A stretch of DNA of 64,000 bases from Nageia nagi (GCA_050084985.1 JBITNC010000001.1:204290001-204354000), one strand, 5' to 3'; counted from the first letter of the stretch, positions 34,771 to 47,740 are shown. Notes: a model not told the origin generated them from the letters alone. A program made the numbers and translations.

Positions 34771-35260
34771 TGAAGGAACTATTACTAACAATATTAATTC
34801 TTAGACAATCAAGATCACATGAAATATCACAAATCACATCTAAATAATTCACAAAGCAATCTCACAAAGATAACTCAAGATGTAAAGTGGTTCCTCCAAC
34901 TAGGAGTACATCCATCACTTCATTCACAAACATGAATCTCTTACAATTCTCATAATCTTATCTCTTAAACACTATCATATAGCATAAATTTACTCCACAA
35001 ATTACTATGTAATAACAAAGAGAGAGCCTTCTATTTATAGGCCAAAATCCTTCTTTCGATCACCCTTTTACCCAATCTACAAAGGCATGACATACACTCC
35101 CTTTTACCCAAGGGGCATGCTCATGACATGGAGTGTAGAACAAGTTACATTATCATATTCACTCAAATACTTAAGGTATCTAATTATACCCTTAAGTATT
35201 AGTAAATTTATAAAGAGGATTAATACAAACCTTTACAATAATTCATTATGCATTCCAACA
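34771..35260 (-). repeat. 3' LTR of Copia-B
   Basis: 490 bp, about 90% identical by eye to the right LTR. On the minus strand a TATA box (CCTATAAATAGAAGGC) lies near 35,041-35,030. Confidence 0.88.
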
Positions 35261-35274
35261 CTCCCCCTTAAAGC
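35261..35274 (-). promoter_or_regulatory. Copia-B polypurine tract
   Basis: Minus strand TTTAAGGGGGAG directly before the LTR start TGTTGGAATG. This is the standard plant copia form. Confidence 0.8.
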
Positions 35275-36049
35275 AATATTGGGATAGAGAAAATAAGAGA
35301 GAAGAAGAAAAAAAAGTAAGAGAGTTCTCCTCCAAATAGATACAACTAGAGATGAGAACTTTTTACATATTTTTGAAGTAAATAAGATCTAGTTTGAGAC
35401 TCACTATTTTGCCAAATACAATCATTAACTACAATCAATTTCAATGTACATGAAGTAATCATCCAACTAGAATTTGGTTTCAATGTACATGAAGTAGCCA
35501 TCCAATTGAAAGTCATAAAGAGTCTTTGAGAGCTTGCATACCCAAAGTAAGTAACTTGCAATCTCAAAGGAACCTACTATTCATAAGTAGCTTAAATAAC
35601 AAGATCAATTAGATGCAACATATTCATATCAATATAGATAGATAAATCACACAAATACTATCATGAACTGATCAGTGATGCACTATAAGTCATCATGAAG
35701 ATGCCAAGCCAAAACTCATAGTCACCTACTGTATATAAAATATGTGTTGATTATCATTACAACATAGGGTATGCACACACAAGTTCCTCACATATGGATA
35801 ACTAAATAGTGCCAAAAGACACATAAAAGTTCTTCACACATGAATAACTAAATAGTGCTAGATTGGCTAATCTTTTTGCTGTAAAAATTTGTATAAGTTC
35901 CTCATGCATAGCAAACTTACCACAAAGGTGTACAAAAAAATCAACACTATACAACATAAAATCCTTCTAGGGGTGAAGTTGTCACCATAAATATGAATTC
36001 AACATAAGAATTCAAACTTCACTCTACCTTGAGGGAAACTTCACCAACT
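35275..36049 (-). other. Copia-B 3' untranslated region
   Basis: Lies between the RNase H end and the polypurine tract. No domain is seen; a 73-codon minus-strand frame (35,346-35,567) contains a small internal repeat and is probably not a gene. Confidence 0.5.
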
Positions 36050-37450
36050 TGATAGCATCCTTAAGCTTACAAAACTAAGCTTCCAAGAGGGGCTTAATGA
36101 ACAAGTTAGTGGAGTTCAAGGTGGATGGAAAATACTCTAGGGGTGTGATGCCATCAAGAACCTTCTCCCTAATAAAATGGGCTTAGATTTACACATATTT
36201 TATTCTCTAATGAAACATAATATTCTTAGCCAAAGAGATCATTGATTGATTATCTAAATAAATCAAAGATGAGCCATGTTGCTCATACCTAATTTTTTTT
36301 AGAAGATGCCTAAGCTAAATGGCTTCCTAGGCTGTAATAGACATGGCATGGTATTTAGCTTCTATGGTGGAAAGAGAAATAATAAGCTACTTCTTGAAAG
36401 CCTAAGAGATAGCACCTAAATCAATTCTAAACACATATGCAGAGGTTGATTTTCTATCATTCCTATCTCCTCCATAGTCAAAATCTAAGAATTCAAAGAG
36501 AACAAATGACAATAACTTAGAATACTTGAGAGCAAGATCCTTAGTCCCTAAAACATACCTCAATATTTTCTTAATAGCATTTAGGTGCTCAACATATGGT
36601 TTTTGTATGAATTATGCCATAAGATTCATTGCAAAGGCAATATCTTGCCTAGAAATAGTCAAATACAAAAGACTACTAATTATTTACCTATAAGTTGTAG
36701 CATCAACCAAATGAGAGTTGAATCTTAGAGAAATAAATATTCTAAGAGAGACTAGGATCATAACAAATGTACACTCCATTCCAAACTTTTGTAATATGTT
36801 TGATATATACTTAGATTGACTAAGATAAAAACAATCTTTATATTGGTATACTTGCATTCCAAGGTAGTAGTGTAAGAGGCTAAGATCAATCATTTCAAAT
36901 ATTGCCTTAAATTTAGATATGCACTCTTGAATGATTTCATCATTATTCCTAATAATCAAAATATCATCCACATAAAGGAGAATCAAGCTCACATCTTTTC
37001 CTTGAGTGTGCACATATAAATTGAAATCTAAAAAGCACTTGAAGAAACTAATATTTGTAAAAACCTTGAAATCTTCCTATACCAGGCTCTAAGTGCTTAC
37101 TTAATTCCATATAATGACTTATTTAGCTTGCACATAAGGGACTCTTTACCTTCCATAATGAAACCTTCTGGTTGATTCATAAAGATTTCAACATCTAAGT
37201 CACCATTGAAAAATGTACTTTTGACATCAAGTTGAAAAACTTTCCATCCTTGAGCTATAGATAGAGCAAGGATAATTCTCATAGTAGGCATATTTACCAT
37301 AGAAGCAAAGGTCTCTTCATAATCTACATTGTATGTTTAAGCAAAAACTTTGGCTACTAACCTTGCCTTGTATTTCTTAGTATCTTCAATAGAATTGTAT
37401 TTGACCTTGTAGATCCACTTATTACCAATTACATTTTTCTCATTGGAATA
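36050..37450 (-). pseudogene. Copia-B reverse transcriptase and RNase H
   Basis: On the minus strand 37,300-37,097 encodes WKVFQLDVKSTFFNGDL and CKLNKSLYGIK, standard RVT_2 blocks. 37,013-36,684 has LLYVDDILII, with the catalytic YVDD at 36,974-36,963, and LHYYLGMQV. RNase H follows near 36,480-36,200: DFDYGGDRNDRKSTSAYVF, LSTIEAKYHAMS, DNQSMISLAKN. Stops fall at positions where the family has Gln or Trp. The two short open frames are in different frames, so a frameshift lies near 37,050. Confidence 0.82.
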
Positions 37451-37989
37451 AGGAACCAATTTTTAAGTTTTATTTTTCATAAGTGTATCATACTCCACTT
37501 TCATAGCTTCCATCTAGCACTCATGCTTAGAAGCTTATTTGAAGGTTGAGGACTCATGCTTATTGTAAATCTTGGCAAATAAGGATTTGTTCAAAGTCAT
37601 GCTCCTTGTTACCCTTTATGTTAGAGATTTTTTCTCCTAAGGTGACTTGTCTACATCAATATCCAACTAGTTAGGTGCAACTAAAGAGCCATTTGGATCA
37701 TCCACATCTTTATTAGAAGTAGATTCTCTAGGAATTTCATTGAATTTTACATCTTTTGAAATGAACACTGCTATGTAGGATGGAGAGTAGAGCTTGTAAT
37801 CTCTATGCTAATTGTCATAACCCGTAAAGATGTATTTTTTAGCTTTTTTATCTAACTTTTTCTTTTTCTTAGAAATAATGTAGGAGAATGCTTCACAACC
37901 AAACACCATAAGATGAGAAATGTTAGGTTTTCTTCCTAACAAAACCTCAAGGAGTTTTACCTTGAATGACTTTTGTGGAGCACCTATTC

Positions 37990-38650
37990 AAGGTGTAAAT
38001 AGCAGAGCTTACTACATAATTATCTTATTTTTCCTTTTGGCAACACCATTCTACTAAGGAGTGTAAGGAATCATAAACTACCTCTTGATTCCATACTTAG
38101 CACAATAGTCATTGAACTCATTGCTATTGTATTCTCCTCCATCATCTAATCTTAACATCTTGATTTTAAGGTTAGTTTAATTTTCAACAAAGGCCTTAAA
38201 AATCTTAAAACTCTCAAAGGTTTGATCCTTGTGCTCAAGTAGATACCTAAAAGTCATAATACTAAATTCATCAATGAATTTCAAGATGTAATATGATCCT
38301 CAAAGTGATTTAGTATGAAATGGACCCATCATATCTGAATGCATAAGTTAAAGAAGTTGATATGCTCTTATTACCTTATCTTTTTCAAACTTTTATCTAT
38401 GCATCTTGCCAAGAATGTACTTCTTGCATAAACCAATCAAAGGAGAAATTAAAAGTAAACCTTTCATAAGTTATTAGTCTTTCATGACTTGAATACTCTT
38501 ATGATTAAAATGCCTTAAATGTTGGTGCCAAAGATTACCTTTAGAACACACACTTATAGCAAGACACATCTTTGATAGAACTTGATCCACAATGTAGAGA
38601 TCATCTTTCACTGATTCTTTAACCAACATCACAAGTCCTTTCTTAATGCA
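37990..38650 (-). pseudogene. Copia-B integrase
   Basis: On the minus strand: GLCKKYILGKMHR (second Cys of the zinc finger replaced by Tyr), then LMHSDMMGPFHTKSL with the first catalytic Asp, LRLDDGGEYNSNEFNDYC with the second, and NGVAKRKN, where the third catalytic residue Glu is replaced by Lys. Together with internal stops this copy cannot make an active integrase. Confidence 0.8.
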
Positions 38651-38656
38651 TTAGGA

Positions 38657-40110
38657 TTAACATTTGAACTCAAAAAAGTACCATTTTCTAGCAACATGAA
38701 TCATAGAGAGAAGATTCATTCTAAGCTTAGGAATATAGAGCACATTATCTAAAACCTTTCTATGAATCAACACATTCTCAATTCCTTGGACTTTAAGGGT
38801 AGAGTTATCACCTATCATAATTGCATCTTTTTTATACTTATGAAAGTTCTTAAAATTTTCCCTTTCAAAACATAAGTGATTAGTGCAACTAGAGTCAACA
38901 ATCCAATCAAACAAAAAAGAGCAAGACATGGAGTGGAGCATCACAACAAAATCAGCTTGAATATTCTTCTTTCCTTTGAAGTTCTTTACATTTCGATTAC
39001 CTTTATTCTTTTCCTCTTTTTTGTTTTTGTAGCAATCAACTTCTTTGTGACCTTGGATGCCATAATAGTTATAATTACCATCAAATTTTTTCTTAGGATA
39101 TGGATTATTTATTTTGCATTTTTCATCTCTTTGCTTGAAGTGATTGTTGTTGCCATTATTCCTACTGTTGTTGCTATTATTCCTATTATTACCATAGTTG
39201 CCATTACCTCTTTTCTCAAACCTTTTAGAGGAAAAAATATAAGATTTCTTATGATGGTTGAACTTTTTCTTCAAAGGATTTTTGGCTTCTCCTACAGCAA
39301 CATTATTATCCTTTGAAGAAGAAATCAACACCTTTTTGTTAAAGGTTTTCTCATGCTTCAAAAGTAGCCTAGAAAGGTTTTTAAGGGAGAAGAATTCTTC
39401 TTCATCATCAAGCCTTATTTCCATAACCATCACAAAATTTTCAAAATTTAAAAAAAGGATTTGAATAATGATGAAGACCATGAACTCATCATTGATTCAA
39501 TTGCATCCACAAGTAATAAGTTGGGTCCTTAGGTAAATGATTTTGTTCAAGTAGATGGCAACATTTTCATATTCTTTTTGATGATATTGAAGTAACTTTT
39601 AGAGAATGGTAAACCTTCTTGAAAACTTTGAACCAAGGTAGATTTGCTTAAGCTTATCCCAAGCTTCCTTTACCAAGGTTGAAGAGAAAATCATCAAAAA
39701 CATATCATTTGAAATTACATAGAAAATTATAGAGGTTGCCAACTCATTCTTCATGTTGTAAGCTTCTAATGCCTTCTTATCTATAAGAAATCAAGATTCT
39801 CATTCATTATTTACCAAAGATTCCTTGCTTACAATTCAGCTCTCATTCAAAGTTCTCAAATACCAAAGTTGGAATTGTTAAGAATATGTTTGGGTTAAAA
39901 GGAGTCTCCCATTTGCTAGATAAGAATGTAAAAAATAATAAGTATATGGTTCAATAAACAACATTATATGTTAAGTTTTAACCAAGTAAGTAATACATGC
40001 TTATTTTGATTTACTAGTGCAAATGTTTTATAATTCAAATAAAAATATATGTACCCAAATACATTTCTCATATCAAGAATTATACATGTAAAGTGACATT
40101 GTTGAGGCTT
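38657..40110 (-). pseudogene. Copia-B gag and protease
   Basis: Gag core about 39,800-39,480 on the minus strand: SSTLVKEAWDKLKQIYLG and neighbouring residues match the UBN2-type copia Gag. The open frame 39,481-38,657 (274 codons) continues with an Asn-rich linker (about residues 92-115). A zinc knuckle near residues 137-150 has lost its first Cys (YNYYGIQGHKEVDC). The protease begins WIVDSSCTNHLC near residues 193-204, with the active site as D-S-S. It ends with LRMNLLSMIHVARKW, the usual protease end. Confidence 0.8.
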
Positions 40111-42785
40111 ATTTTGTTATCTAAAATTAGGACTTCACTCAGATGCCTACACAAGAGGAGCCCAAGTACTACCAATCTTCAACCAATTCACCTTGGTTAG
40201 TATTATACTTTCTATAAGGAGAAGTACCTAATATTTTTCAAGGTTATGATATTTATTGGATCAACTAAATTATTAATCATAATTAGGTTTCAAGTTGTCC
40301 TCCTAAGTTATCAGGATAATCCTTAAATGGATGTGTAAACATGTGGTATCACTACACACATACTTGTACATCTATTTAAGTTATGTCCAGAATAATAGAG
40401 GACTTAGGGGTAATTAATAAGTACAAACTTTTCACCATTTAGAGCATCATACTTAATGGCTCCAGTCCACCTATCCTCATCTAACAAGTCATGTTGCAAA
40501 ATGTACATGCGAATGCATTCATTTTAGATGGTTGCTCATTTAAATGTTTGCATTTTTATTTGCATAAGAAAATAAAAAAAATGCTAAACATGAAGTAAAG
40601 AGCATAAATAAAACATCATCCATTCATAACTTGGAACCTAAGAGTCCAATGGGTTTTGTTTACTAACCCCTAAAGGACATCTTTACATAGGTCTATAAAT
40701 TTTCACAAGTTATCTTTGCAAAAAAAATTACTTAAGCATAAGCATGCATTAATTCCATAATTTTCATAAGTTAAATTTGCATAAAGGATAAATACTTAAT
40801 AAGTAGGAAGCATGTATTTTAAGGATTTTAAGTTATATGCATCATTAACTTAAAAAGTAAGTCCTAAGCATGCATTTGCTTATTTTACATAAGTTATTCT
40901 TAGCATGCAATACTTAAATTTAAACTTAAGGAGCATGCATCATTTCATAATTTACATCAAACATATAAAAAAATGAATATCAACTTCATAAAAAATTCCC
41001 CCTTGTTACTTGAAAAAAAAATCCCTTCAATATTACTTTTACCTAAGTAATATTTACTAAATTAAATTGCAATGTAATTAGGGAAAAGAAAAACTTGTAT
41101 AAATATTCCTTTAGAAAACTTAGCTAAAAACAATTACCTTACAACTTCAAGATAATTTTAACTAGGTAAAAGGAATTAATAATTTTGTCATAGTAATTTA
41201 AAAAAAATTCTTCAAGTTAAAAACAAACATAAGCCATCATTTACTTAACCATAATCTTTGCAAAACATAAATGAGGAGAGACACCTACACTTCACTTTAT
41301 GCAATTAATGTGATAGAGAAAATCTACAGTCTACCCAAATGGATTAATTTTATCCATCCAATTTAATACTTTTTACATTTTTTTTACTCCATTCATTAGT
41401 CTAACCATAAATGACATGATAAAAAAATAGGACTTGCTTGTAAGAAAGCAAAAAAAATTAAATGCCTCAAAAATAATGCATCAACTAAGAGTTAATGAGC
41501 ACTTAAGGGGGAAATAAAAAATAGAAACAAACAAAGATCCATGCAAATGGAGAAAGCTATGGTTGTGGATATGGGAGGCCATGTAGGAGAGTGGTTAAGC
41601 AAGGGAGAGGCAAAGTGCATGCAAAGGGGTATGGTATATAATGTTGTGAGGAAGAGGTAGTAGATGAGCTAAGGGATGTGGAGATTTTGACTACATGATG
41701 AAATGAGAGTAGGTAATTCAAGGAGGAGAATCATATGAGGTTTCATAGAGGATAAAAAATATAAATAAATAAAAAAATTACTCTAACAATCAACGTAAGG
41801 TGAGGACCAAGTTGCGAGGGTGGGGAATAAGCCATGAGGGCTATGCTAGTGAGATGATGGCTTGCAGACCAAAAAAATCATCACATAAGTGAAGGAGAGG
41901 GAGGTAGTGATTATGTAAATGATTACAAGGGCCTTAGAGGGTAAAATGATCATTGAGCAGGGAAGTTAACTTCCTAGAGAGAGCAAACCTAGTCCAATAG
42001 GCCAGAGAGAGCCATGAGGTGAAGAGGGGGAGGAATAGATAGTGGTGGAGAAGAAGGAGGCACCCATAGGAGGTGTTAGTTAAAGATAGGACCTACTATC
42101 TATCAACACATTTGAAGGCTTGCAGCTTGCTCACCACCATTTTGGCCCCTCCTAGCCACCTCTCCACTCACCCTCTATGCAGCCTACTTGGCCCTTGCCA
42201 GTTGTGTCCAGGTTATAGAATAGCTACCACCAGTAGGGGAGAAGGAGAAGGGAGATCCACTTGTTAACTTCTTTAATTTTTTTTAAAATAATAGCATCAA
42301 TTATTAATCTCTCCTCAACTTTATGTAAAAACAAATGCTATTACAAGTTTTTTTATTGCAAATTGTAATAGCATTTTTAATAGCCATTTGAGCAAAAAAT
42401 ATGTATTGCTCTCATCAAACAAACTCTTCAATATATTTTATTTTTTTAAAGATACACCATTTTTAATAATAAATGGCTTATAATATTCTTATTTCTATAT
42501 ACTAATCTTTTAAAAAAAATTAACAACATACTCACTAGAGCTAGAGGTTAGTAAAAAATATCCACTTTTATCCATATTTTGTAAACAAAAAATAAATTAG
42601 CTAACACATAATTCAATATGTGTTAGTATAATTAGTAAAATAATCCAAAAAAAAAAATTATATGAAGGAGGTTATACCTTCTCTTGAGTTTACCTCACAT
42701 TGAAGAGAATGTTAAAGAGTTAAGACCTCCTAGTTGTAGAAGAAGAGCCTCAACACCAAGGATGTGAAGTGGAGCCTCTAAGGAG
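40111..42785. other. Unusually long Copia-B leader, or a further insertion
   Basis: About 2.7 kb between the 5' LTR and the first recognisable gag sequence. It is AT-rich with repeated GCATGCAT words at 40,740-40,940, then a more purine- and G-rich block at 41,520-42,260. No LTR, inverted repeat or protein motif is seen; the short frame at 42,073-42,267 has no recognisable motif. Copia leaders are normally far shorter, so part may be a separate insertion. Confidence 0.4.
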
Positions 42786-42799
42786 CTTTGATACCAATT
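42786..42799 (-). promoter_or_regulatory. Copia-B primer binding site
   Basis: On the minus strand, directly after the 5' LTR end (TTCCTTCA), comes AATTGGTATCAAAGC, one transition away from the classical initiator-Met site TGGTATCAGAGC. Confidence 0.8.
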
Positions 42800-43300
42800 T
42801 GAAGGAACTATTACTAATAATAATAATTTTTAAACAACCAATATCACATGAAAGCTCACAAATCACATCTAAATAACTCACAAAGCAATCTCACAAAGAT
42901 AACTCAAGATGTAAAGTGGTTCCTCTAACTAGAAGTACATCCACTAACTAGATCTTACTTCATTCACAAACATGAATCTCTTACAATTATCCTAATATCA
43001 TCTCCTAAACACTATTTTATAGTATAACTTTAATGCATAAATTAGTGTGTAATAACAAAGAGGGAGCCTTCTATTTATATGTCAAAATCTCTTTTCGGAT
43101 CACCCTTTTACCCAATGCACAAAGGCATGACATACACTTCCTTTTACCCAAGGGGCATGCTCATGACATGGAGTGTAGGACAAGTTACATTATCATATTC
43201 ACTCAAATACTTAAGGTATCTAATGATACCCTTAAGTATTAGTGAATTTAAAAAGATGATTAATACAAACCTTTACAATAATGCATTATACATTCCAATA
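42800..43300 (-). repeat. 5' LTR of Copia-B
   Basis: 501 bp, matching 34,771-35,260; its outer end is CATTCCAATA, one transition from the other copy. Confidence 0.88.
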
Positions 43301-44000
43301 AGGTAATGTTGCTCTTGTTACAAGAAACCCTGCTCAAAATAGATATGATGTCTCAATAAAATAAATAATTGATCCATTAAGGTATCCTTTCATAAGTGAA
43401 CATCATAATAAGATGGCTACTTAGTAATTTAAATCTTACCAACCTGCAAAAACAAGTTAACTTGTTATGTTCCATACAATATTATGGAAGAATTAAAAAT
43501 AATACCTTCTAAAATGATAATGTTTGATGCATTGAGGATTGCGAGTCAAATTGACCTTTTGAAAGAATATTTGAATCTTAAGAATAGTAATAAAAGTGTA
43601 AATGAGGATAATATAGTATTTGCAAATGTTGATAATGTCCCTCTAGCTCCTATAGGTATAAGAAGACCTCCACCTTTTTATCTATCCTTTAGATTAGAAG
43701 TTTGGATAGTTTAGAACTATATGATTGATACTAGAGCTTCCATTACTATTATTCCCAAAGTTGTTGCAAATGAGATGAAATTATATATAACTTGATGCAC
43801 ATATGGAGTCATACAACTAGATTCTTCCCCTATAGATGTGATTGGTTGTGTTAAAGGAGTTTCCATAACTTTGAATGCATTTCTTAACATTTGTATCATT
43901 CAAGATATAATTGTAGTTAGTCTTCCACCTCTACTTGGAATTTGCTTATCAAGATAATTCAATGCTAAGTTAGGAGGATATTTAGCCTTAGATTATATGC
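43301..44000 (+). pseudogene. Gypsy-A aspartic protease region
   Basis: Continues the Gypsy-A interior after Copia-B. 43,484-43,714 encodes MEELKIIPSKMIMFDALRIA, the conserved helix before the protease. The active-site block at about 43,720-43,760 reads YMIDTRASITIIPKVV, with the Gly of DTG now Arg. It is followed by VIGCVKGVSITLNAF and VSLPPLLGICLSR, typical of plant gypsy proteases. Ends near GGYLALDYMHLLL at about 44,010. Confidence 0.72.
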
Positions 44001-44009
44001 ACCTCCTAC

Positions 44010-44710
44010 TTTCTTTTGAGAACAAGCATGTAAAAATTCCAAATGAAGGTACTAAGAATGTTCATCTCAAAAAGATTTCTAAGAAAAACTTTATGAATGA
44101 CCCTAAGAAAGTAGAAATATTTGAAAGGGATCCACTCATGGAATCACTATTAACCATAAAAATCATTTCATCAAATGATCTTAATTATCAAGTCACTAAC
44201 ATTGGCATGGGTAACTATTATTTGTATGAAAATGTATAGCCAATCTCAATCTCAATTAAAAAGGAACATAAAGAATGGATAATGTTCTTTGATGGATCTA
44301 TATGTAAACATGGATGTGGAGCTAGTATTGTATTTAAGTCACTTAAAGAACACATGAGAAGGTTTTCATTCAAATTCGTATGGACTTGCACTAAAAATGT
44401 TGTTGAATATGAAGCTCTATGTCTAGGGTTATCTAAAGCTATTATTAGCATGGGCATAAGATACCTAGTAGTCCATGGTGACTCTAAACTAGTTGTAAAT
44501 CAAGTGAAAAATAAAATAAGTGCAAGGCATCACTATTTAAATACATATAGGATTAGGGTATAGATCTATTAAGCTCCTTAATAGTTATTAATTTATCTAT
44601 ATTCCTAGAAGATTTAATCAAATTGCTAATGCACTTGTAGCAAAAAGAGCATGTTTTAACCCTCCTCATAACAAAAGAGGTAGTTATGGAGTCAAATTCC
44701 TATGTAGTCC
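44010..44710 (+). pseudogene. Extra RNase H-like domain of Gypsy-A, before RT
   Basis: 44,282-44,563 encodes MFFDGSICKHGCGASIVF (first catalytic Asp in F-D-G), NVVEYEALCLGLSKAI (catalytic Glu in the V-E-Y-E-A motif) and YLVVHGDSKLVVNQVKN (Asp in H-G-D-S-K). These are the hallmarks of the archaeal/plant type RNase H (RVT_3). Beyond the stop, IPRRFNQIANALVAKRA near 44,600-44,655 supplies the usual C-terminal helix, followed by CSPYVLDTTNFW. The ordinary gypsy RNase H is also present after RT (46,080-46,400), so the element has two. The position between protease and RT differs from the after-RH position I know for Tat/Ogre elements. Confidence 0.75.
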
Positions 44711-45189
44711 ATATGTACTTGACACTACAAATTTTTGGTAGGTATTTGATTCTAATGAGTATATTATAAATTTTCTAATAGATGAAGTAATAGCTCACAC
44801 CTTTGGTGTTACAAAACTACCTAAATGTTTTCAAGAATCATATGTTATACAACTCAAAAATAATATTGTATACAAATATTTTCTTCCCTTTAAATGACTA
44901 TTTGATTCAAAATATGTTCAAAGAGCTAAAATGTTGGCTATTCCAAAGCAAAGCAATGTTGAGCTATAAGTTGAACCCAAAAAATGCATAAAAATTGGAT
45001 CAGAATGCTTTGAAGAAGAAAAAGAAATTCTACTTCAAATTTACCATGAGTTTACCAAGGTAATTGGTTGGACTTATGATTATCTAAATACATATGATAA
45101 GAATGTGATCCAACACACCATTGAGCTTGAACAAGAAGTCAAGCCATATAGGTAAAAATAAAAGCTTGTAAACCTAAGGATAGAAGAAG

Positions 45190-46480
45190 TTAGAAATAGA
45201 AGTTACTAAAACTCTTAGATGCTAAAATTATTTATCCTATCAAGAATTCTTTTTGGGTAACAAATTTAATCCTATTAAGGAAAAAGACTAGAGAAATCAT
45301 ATTGTGAGTAAATTTTAGAAATATGAATCAAGTGTCCCTTGAAGATAATGATCCTCTCCATCTTATGGAGCAGATCCTGCAAATAGTAGCTGAATCATGT
45401 TACTTTTCTATGATTGATGACTATTTAGGATTCAATCAAACTTGCGTAAAGGATGAGGATCAATATAAAACTACTTTTATAACATAGTGGGGTACATTTG
45501 CATTTTAGAGAATGCCTTTTGATCTCTCTAATATTGGGGCTTATTTTCAAAGATCTATGGACCATGCCTTTGGTGAGATGATAAACAAGATAATTCTTGT
45601 CTACTTGGATGACATTACTATATTTTCCAAGAGCAAAAGAGATCATTTAGATCACCTCAAGCAAGTTTTTAGAAATTATATACAATTTGGAATTTCTATT
45701 CATCCCAAAAAGTCTATTTTTATGGTTAACCAAAGAAATTTTTTTGGCCATATTATTTTAGAGCAAGGGTTGGAAATTGATTCAAATAGAGTGAAAGCTA
45801 TTTAGGCTTTCCGTATACCCTCAAATAAGAAGATCTTACAATCCTTTCTTATTCAAATCAATTTTGTTAGAAAATTTATTAGTGATTTTGCTTATACTGT
45901 TTCTCTAATCACAACAATGCTAAAAAAAGATGCACATTTATCCTAGTCAAAACAAGTAGAGCAATCTTTTCATGGTATCAAAAATGCTATAATAGAAGCT
46001 CCAATCTTGAAAAATCTAGATTTTTTAAAAGATTTTCTTATGTATGCTTATAAAGCAAAAAATAGCACTACAACCATACTAGCATAGAAAGATAACCAAA
46101 AAGAAGAACATCATATTACCTTTCATAGTCAAACAATGCATAAATATTAGGTAAATTATACATTTATTGAAAAATAAGTATTCTCTATTAAGAGAGGACA
46201 TAAAAAGTTTAACCATTATGTGTCCCATAATAAGATCCTTGTATATACCATTCATCCAAATGTAAGAAATTATGTTATCGAAGGAGAATTGGATGAAGAA
46301 AAAGTTCGTTGGATCATAAGAATAATGCAGTATGATGTAGAAATCAAACTAACCAAGCTCATAAATGGAAGAGCTCTCTATGAAAATATAGCAAAGGTTG
46401 CACATATGATTACCATAATTGAGGATGAAGAGCATCTTAACCAAAAGAGTGATTGGATAAAGTAATTTATTTTTTATTTT
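45190..46480 (+). pseudogene. Gypsy-A reverse transcriptase and RNase H
   Basis: RT: AKIIYPIKNSFWVTNLI, VNFRNMNQVSLEDNDPL, YFSMIDDYLGFNQ and the catalytic IILVYLDDITIFSKS with YLDD at 45,602-45,613. Thumb and connection follow (GHIILEQGLEIDSNRVKAI, then after TAG AFRIPSNKK). RNase H from about 46,080: EHHITFHSQTMHKY, HNKILVYTIHPNVRNY, VRWIIRIMQYDVEIK. Stops are mostly TAG at positions that are Gln or Trp in relatives. Ends near 46,462. Confidence 0.85.
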
Positions 46481-47740
46481 AGAAATGATAAATATCTTAA
46501 ATTTTTGGATAGGTTTCAAGGAAGAAGATTTAGGTTACAAGCATGGAATTTTATGATGATAAATGATCTTATTTACAGGAAGAATTTTGATCAAACCCTG
46601 TTACGAGGTGTGACTTAGGATGAAGCCTAGATAATTTTATATGAATTACATTATGGATTCTCTAGAGGACACTATAGTGGCCTTACTATAGTAGCAAAAA
46701 TATTACAAGTGGGCTATTATTGGCCTACTATATTTCAAGATTCATTCAAGATGGCTCAGGAGTGTGACAAATATAGCAGATATGTGGAAAAAGGGATACA
46801 AGCTACAATGCCTCTCAAACATGTGGTCATTGAAGAACCTTTATAATAATGGGTTTTGCAATTTATTAGTGTTATAAATTCAAGTTATTCAGCAGGCCAC
46901 AACTTTATTCTGACTACAATAGACTACTTCACAAGAGGGTCAAAAGTTATGCCATGTAAGAGTGTAGATCAAGAGGTAGTAATTGAGATGGTAAAGAGAT
47001 TAATTACTCAATTTACAATCCCACATACTATTGTGTTAGAAAATTCCCCTACATTTATTCAAACTAATTTATCAAAATTTGATGTTGAGTATGGGATCTA
47101 CTAGATGTTCTCTACAAACTTTTACCTACAAGGGAATAGGTTAATAGAATCAACAAATAAAAATTTAACTCAGATAATTAAAAGGATAATTGAAGGGAAA
47201 CCCAGATAATGGCATACATAACTAAACTATGCATCATGGGAAGATAGAATCAATGTCAAATCCATTATCAAAATATCTCCCTATGCATTAGTTTATGGTA
47301 GAAGACCAGTATTGCAAATTCATCTTGAGTTACCTGCATTAAAAATACTACAAGGGTTAGAAGATTATGAATTTGAGACTCTACAAGTAAGATTCAATCA
47401 ATTAATGAAGTTGGAAGAATATAAGAACAAAGCATATCAGGTCTTCTAGTACTGATAACATATTGTTAAAAAATGGTTTGATAAAAGAAGTCTTTTTGAG
47501 TGAATTTTGATGTTGATAATATAGTCCCCAAATGGGATGAAGATAGAGTGAACCTTAGGAAACATAAAAAATTTAATTCCTTTTGGAGTAGATCTTATAT
47601 CATCATTTAATACTTACAAAATAATGCATTCAAGTCTTCAAGACATTATCAAATCCTAAGAACTATCGATACCAATGAACGAGATCTATTTAAAACACTA
47701 TTAAGTAATTCCATGACACCCACAAAAATATGTACAATGT
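46480..47740 (+). pseudogene. Gypsy-A integrase
   Basis: Zinc-finger region ELHYGFSRGHYSG ... KILQVGYYWPTIFQDS ... CDKYSRY at about 46,640-46,790, with the second Cys replaced. Core: ILTTIDYFTRGSKV (first Asp), TIVLENSPTFIQ (second Asp apparently Glu), NRLIESTNKNL (third Glu). The downstream block ISPYALVYGRRPVLQIHLEL is the usual post-core motif, and an SH3-like tail, FNSFWSRSYIII, ends near 47,740. Nearly every stop lies at a likely Gln codon. Confidence 0.82.

Larger units (their letters stand above)
34771..43300 (-). mobile_element. Copia-B, Ty1/copia element nested in Gypsy-A
   Basis: LTRs at both ends (TGAAGGAACT...CATTCCAACA on the plus strand), a polypurine tract at 35,261 and an initiator-Met primer site at 42,786-42,799 place the 5' end at the right. 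The order on the minus strand is gag-PR-INT-RT-RH, the Ty1/copia order. The gag of Gypsy-A stops at its left edge and the protease region resumes at its right edge, so it inserted into Gypsy-A. Confidence 0.9.

Noticed and set aside
38876-39464. Plus-strand frames rich in Ile, Phe and Val that look like membrane proteins
   Set aside because: They are antisense shadows of the Asn/Lys-rich Gag linker of Copia-B.
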